This document shows positions 60,619 to 64,000 of a stretch of 64,000 nt of DNA, one piece after another (the first letter of the stretch is position 1; every line of letters starts with the position of its first letter). The notes under the pieces were generated by a model. It saw only the letters and a program-made list of their open reading frames with translations. It searched no databases and was not told where the DNA came from. Source of the DNA: Verrucomicrobiaceae bacterium (GTDB taxonomy: Bacteria > Verrucomicrobiota > Verrucomicrobiia > Verrucomicrobiales > Verrucomicrobiaceae); contig CANGYJ010000008.1 of assembly GCA_947458455.1 (NCBI GenBank), positions 62,001-126,000 on the forward strand, written 5' to 3'. Position numbers and translations under genes: made by a program.

Positions 60619-63600
60619 ATGCCCCGTTTCCTTCTTCCTCTTTTCATCCTCCCCGCGTCTCTCCTTGCGGATAAGATTCAATACAACCGCGATGTGCGGC
60701 CGATCCTCAATGAGAAGTGCTTCCACTGCCACGGCGCGGATGCCAGCCATCGCAAAGGCGAGCTGCGGCTCGACATCCGCGAGGAGGCGATGAAGCCTGC
60801 GGAGTCCGGCGACATCGCGCTGGTGCCCGGCAGCCCGGAAAAGAGCCAGCTCCTCGTTCGTGCGCTGTTGGAACAGGATCACGACGATGTCATGCCGCCG
60901 GAAAAAAGCGGCAAACCGCTCACCAGCGGCGAAAAAGCCATTTTGAAGCAGTGGATCGCCGAAGGAGCCGAATATCAGGGCCACTGGGCCTTCCTGGCGC
61001 CGGTGCGGGTCGAGCCGCCGAAGGTCGCGGGCATCGAGCACCCGGTGGATCGCTTCATCGCGACCCGTTTGGAGAAAGAAAAGCTCCAAATGTCCCCGCC
61101 AGCCGATGCGGCGACGCAGATGCGCCGGGTATCTTTGGACCTGACGGGATTGCCACCATCCCAGTCTGATCTGTCCGATCTGACCGATTGGTCCGGCAAA
61201 AAATACGAAGCCTACGTGGACCGCCTGCTCGCCAGTCAGCACTACGGCGAGCGCATGGCGATGCAGTGGCTGGACTACGCCCGCTACGCCGATTCAAACG
61301 GCTTCCAAACCGACAGCAGCCGCCAGATGTGGCCTTGGCGTGATTGGGTGATCAAGGCCTTCAACGATAATAAACCCTTCGACCAATTCACCACCGAGCA
61401 GATCGCAGGTGACCTCCTTCCAAACGCTCGCCGTGATCAGATCGTGGCCACCGGTTTCAATCGCAATCACCGCATCAATGGCGAGGGCGGCATCATCGCC
61501 GAGGAGTGGCGCATCGAGAACATCATGGACCGCGTGGAGACCACCAGCGCCACCTGGATGGGCCTCACCATGGGCTGCTGCCGCTGCCACGATCACAAAT
61601 ACGACCCGATCTCGATGAAGGACTTCTATTCCTTCTTCGCCTTCTTCAACAACGTGCCGGAAAGTGGCACCATCCAGGGCGCGTCGAACCGCAGCGGCGG
61701 CAACAGCCTTCCCATCACCACGGTGCCCACGCCGGAGCAGGAGCAAAAGGTCGCGCAGCTCGATGCGGACCTCAAAAAGGCCAAAGCACACGTCGCCGAA
61801 CTCGCGAAGCAGCTCCCGCAGCTCGTCGCCGCCTGGGAACCGAAAGCGCAGGAGACGCTGAGCAAGATGAAGACCGTCTGGGCACCGCTGACGCCAACCA
61901 AGGTCGAATCAAAAAACGGCACCACTTTGGTGAAGCAGCCCGATGGCAGCTACCTCGCCACCGGAGCGAATCCGCAAAAAGACGTGTACATCTACGACGC
62001 CGTGCTGCCGGAGCAGGGCGCGTCCGCCTTCCTGCTCGAATGCCTCACCGATCCCTCGCTGCCCGGCGGCGGTGCGGGTCGCTACAGCAACAGCAACTTC
62101 GCCCTTAGCGCCTTCGATGTTTATGTGAGGCATAAAAACGGCAAGCAGGAGCTCTTGAAGCTCAAAAAGGCCGAGGCCGACTTTTCGCAGAAGGGCTACG
62201 AGATCGCCAACGTGATCGACGACGGCAAGCGCAAGGGCAAACGCGGCTCCTGGGCCGTCGATGGTCCCACGCGCAAAGAAAACCGCCGCGCCATGTTTGT
62301 GCTGCAGGAGTCCATCGCGCCTGAGAAGGACGCCATGTTGCTGCTCCGCGTGCGTATGGAGGCCATCGGCGGGCACAACATCGGCCGCTTCCGCCTTTCC
62401 GCCTCCAGCCTGCCACCGGACGCGGTGCGGCTCAGCGGCGATCCGTTTTCACCCGCGCTCAAACTCGCCATCGAGACACCCGCCGCCAAACGCACGCCGC
62501 AGCAGAAAAAAGACATCTCGGCCTTCTTCCGCGCGAATGTCGAAAACCCGCTCAAACAAGCCGATGTGGCCCTCACTCGTGCTCAGAAGGCCTACGACGA
62601 CTTCGACCGCTCACTGCCAAACGTGATGGTCATGCAGGAAGGCCCCGTGCGTGACACCTTCGTGCTCAAACGCGGCGAATACGACAAACCGGGCGACAAA
62701 GTGACCATGGCCACGCCCGCCGTGCTGCCACCGATGCCGAAAGGCGCACCCGCGAACCGACTCGGCCTCGCCAAGTGGCTCGTCGATCCCACGAAGCCGC
62801 TCACGGCCCGCGTGTGGGTCAATCGCACCTGGGAAAAATTCTTCGGCTACGGCATTTGCAAAACGGCGGAGAACCTCGGCTCGCAGGCGGAGTATCCCGT
62901 GCATCCCGAGCTGCTCGACTGGCTCGCCACGGAGTTCATCCGCAGCGGTTGGGACATGAAGAAGATGCAAAAACTTATCGTCATGAGTGCCGCGTATCGT
63001 CAGAGCAGCAAGGTCACGCCCGCCCTACTCGAAAAAGATCCCGACAACCGCCTGCTCGCTCGCGGCCCACGTTTCCGCCTCGGTGGTGAAGTCGTGCGCG
63101 ATCAAGCGCTCGCCATCGCGGGCTTGCTCGTTCCCAAGGTCGGCGGCCCCAGCGTGAAACCCTACATGCCCGATGGCGTCTGGGACGACACCAGCAAATA
63201 CGGCGACCTCCGCGGCTACAAGGCCGACAGCGGCGAAGGTCTGTACCGCCGCAGCTTCTACACCATCTGGAAACGCACCGCCGCACCGCCGACGATGCTC
63301 ATGTTCGACGCACCATCCCGCGAAGTCTGCACCGTGAAACGCAGCCGCACCAACACACCGCTGCAAGCACTCTCCCTGCTCAATGAAGTCACCTTCGTCG
63401 AAGCCGCTCGCGGCCTCGCGCAGCAGATGATGAAAAACGGCAGCACGCCGGAGCAGCGCATCGCTTACGGCTATCAAAGAGCCACCGCGCATGCCATCGA
63501 CGCTGATTCGCTGAAAAAACTCGCCGCAGGCCTCAGCGCTCGCATCGCAGCCTTCAAAGCCAAGCCCGAAGAAGCCAAAGCGCTCCTCGCTCAAGGCATG

Positions 63601-63699
63601 CTGAAAGCCGACGAATCGCTCAATCCTGCCGAACTCGCCGCTTACACGACCACCGCTTCCGTTTTGCTCAACCTCGACCGCGTCGTCACTCGCGACTGA
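60619..63699 (+). CDS. Secreted PSCyt1-DUF1549-DUF1553 protein, large form
   Basis: This 1026-residue protein has a signal peptide (LLPLFILPASLLAD), CFHCHGADASHRKGELRL (haem motif, Cys ~34) and a DUF1549 domain ending in CCRCHDHKYDPI (~321). A middle section (residues ~375-600) has a helical spacer and a beta-rich insert (ALSAFDVYVRHKNGKQELLK, LLLRVRMEAIGGHNIGRFRL) absent from the 853-residue copy. DUF1553 starts near 715. The gene is directly followed by a DUF1501 gene 4 bases downstream, the standard pairing. Confidence 0.9.
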   Translation: MPRFLLPLFILPASLLADKIQYNRDVRPILNEKCFHCHGADASHRKGELRLDIREEAMKPAESGDIALVPGSPEKSQLLVRALLEQDHDDVMPPEKSGKPLTSGEKAILKQWIAEGAEYQGHWAFLAPVRVEPPKVAGIEHPVDRFIATRLEKEKLQMSPPADAATQMRRVSLDLTGLPPSQSDLSDLTDWSGKKYEAYVDRLLASQHYGERMAMQWLDYARYADSNGFQTDSSRQMWPWRDWVIKAFNDNKPFDQFTTEQIAGDLLPNARRDQIVATGFNRNHRINGEGGIIAEEWRIENIMDRVETTSATWMGLTMGCCRCHDHKYDPISMKDFYSFFAFFNNVPESGTIQGASNRSGGNSLPITTVPTPEQEQKVAQLDADLKKAKAHVAELAKQLPQLVAAWEPKAQETLSKMKTVWAPLTPTKVESKNGTTLVKQPDGSYLATGANPQKDVYIYDAVLPEQGASAFLLECLTDPSLPGGGAGRYSNSNFALSAFDVYVRHKNGKQELLKLKKAEADFSQKGYEIANVIDDGKRKGKRGSWAVDGPTRKENRRAMFVLQESIAPEKDAMLLLRVRMEAIGGHNIGRFRLSASSLPPDAVRLSGDPFSPALKLAIETPAAKRTPQQKKDISAFFRANVENPLKQADVALTRAQKAYDDFDRSLPNVMVMQEGPVRDTFVLKRGEYDKPGDKVTMATPAVLPPMPKGAPANRLGLAKWLVDPTKPLTARVWVNRTWEKFFGYGICKTAENLGSQAEYPVHPELLDWLATEFIRSGWDMKKMQKLIVMSAAYRQSSKVTPALLEKDPDNRLLARGPRFRLGGEVVRDQALAIAGLLVPKVGGPSVKPYMPDGVWDDTSKYGDLRGYKADSGEGLYRRSFYTIWKRTAAPPTMLMFDAPSREVCTVKRSRTNTPLQALSLLNEVTFVEAARGLAQQMMKNGSTPEQRIAYGYQRATAHAIDADSLKKLAAGLSARIAAFKAKPEEAKALLAQGMLKADESLNPAELAAYTTTASVLLNLDRVVTRD

Positions 63700-63703
63700 T
63701 TTT

Positions 63704-64000
63704 ATGAAAACCGACTTCCAGCTCCAAGACGCCCTCAACCGCCGCATTTTCCTGCGAAACTCCGCCGCAGCCGTTGGCACCGCCGCGCTCGCGCAGCTCC
63801 AGGGCGCGACTTCGTTCCCGAATTACGCGCCGAAGGCCAAGCGCATCATTTATCTGTTCCAAAGCGGCGCTCCGTCGCAGATGGACCTCTTTGATCCGAA
63901 GCCGCAGATGGCGGCGCAACGGGCTAAAGACCTTCCGGAGTCCATCCGGCAAGGCCAGCGGCTCACGACAATGACTTCGGGGCAAAAATCGTTCCCGGTG
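63704..64000 (+). CDS. DUF1501 protein, 3' partial
   Basis: The first 99 residues are visible before the right edge. They include a twin-arginine signal (NRRIFLRNSAAAVGTAALAQ) and the DUF1501 start KRIIYLFQSGAPSQMDLFDP. It begins 4 bases after the DUF1553 stop, so the two are translationally linked. The rest of the gene lies outside the window. Confidence 0.88.
   Translation, partial: MKTDFQLQDALNRRIFLRNSAAAVGTAALAQLQGATSFPNYAPKAKRIIYLFQSGAPSQMDLFDPKPQMAAQRAKDLPESIRQGQRLTTMTSGQKSFPV

Noticed and set aside
61150-61200. Possible repeat insertion SDLSDLTD in the third DUF1553 protein
   Set aside because: The length fits the normal spacing between the LTGLPP motif and the DRLLAS motif, so an insertion is not needed to explain it.

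Overview
This GC-rich window most likely comes from a member of the Verrucomicrobiota (a Verrucomicrobiaceae/Prosthecobacter-like heterotroph); a planctomycete is the main alternative. The reasons are three large PSCyt1-DUF1549-DUF1553 proteins next to DUF1501 proteins, many secreted sulfatases, BNR sialidases, DUF1080 and SASA esterase proteins, and a MutL with the endonuclease motif. No rRNA, tRNA, prophage, transposase or CRISPR array was recognised. The assignment is inference, because no marker gene was aligned.

Layout. 1-7319: a tightly coupled operon of four sialidase-like proteins (one fused to an FGE-like domain) and a sulfatase, with ATGA stop/start overlaps. 7343-13207: an MFS transporter, galactose mutarotase, FMN-dependent hydroxyacid dehydrogenase, SDR, four-helix-bundle protein and FadR-type regulator; this looks like uptake and oxidation of a sugar or sugar acid. 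13211-26523: two PSCyt1/DUF1549/DUF1553 proteins, three DUF1501 proteins, a CocE-type hydrolase, a SASA esterase and a DUF1080 protein, i.e. a secreted glycan-degradation cluster. A perfect 17-bp FadR-type palindrome lies inside it. 26575-34524: small secreted proteins, an MNT-HEPN pair, two more sulfatases, a second SASA esterase, and an orphan protein resembling the kinase domain of polyvalent proteins. 34582-45197: mostly housekeeping genes (IscA/ErpA-type carrier, MutL, HemL, Tex, NadB) with two ParD/ParE-like pairs on either side of tex. 46550-51505: coiled-coil protein, ExbD, ExbB and TonB, divergent from a TonB-dependent receptor. 51626-56254: DUF3592 protein, C-terminal processing protease, PIG-L deacetylase and MFS transporter. 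56418-59463: a BlaI/BlaR1-like regulatory pair with frame breaks and two upstream operator dyads. 59511-64000: a methyltransferase and a third PSCyt1/DUF1549/DUF1553 + DUF1501 pair that runs off the right edge.

The least ordinary feature is the density of palindromic and inverted-repeat elements. They sit at stop/start junctions and, in at least two cases, in frame inside coding regions. One repeat family with an 8-bp period (TGGAGTGA-like) occurs as short empty inverted repeats at 8622 and 56341. At 11930-12498 its two arms are separated by an S23/IVP-type four-helix-bundle gene, which looks like a cassette with non-autonomous relatives. A second family is built on a GGGGGCAG core (17230, 25659, 52211, partial 15774). 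A third is a 160-bp element with 20-bp terminal repeats (46383, solo end at 30748). A perfect 20-bp inverted repeat is inserted in frame in a DUF1553 gene (21361), and another inverted-repeat element lies in frame in the BlaR1-like gene (57298).
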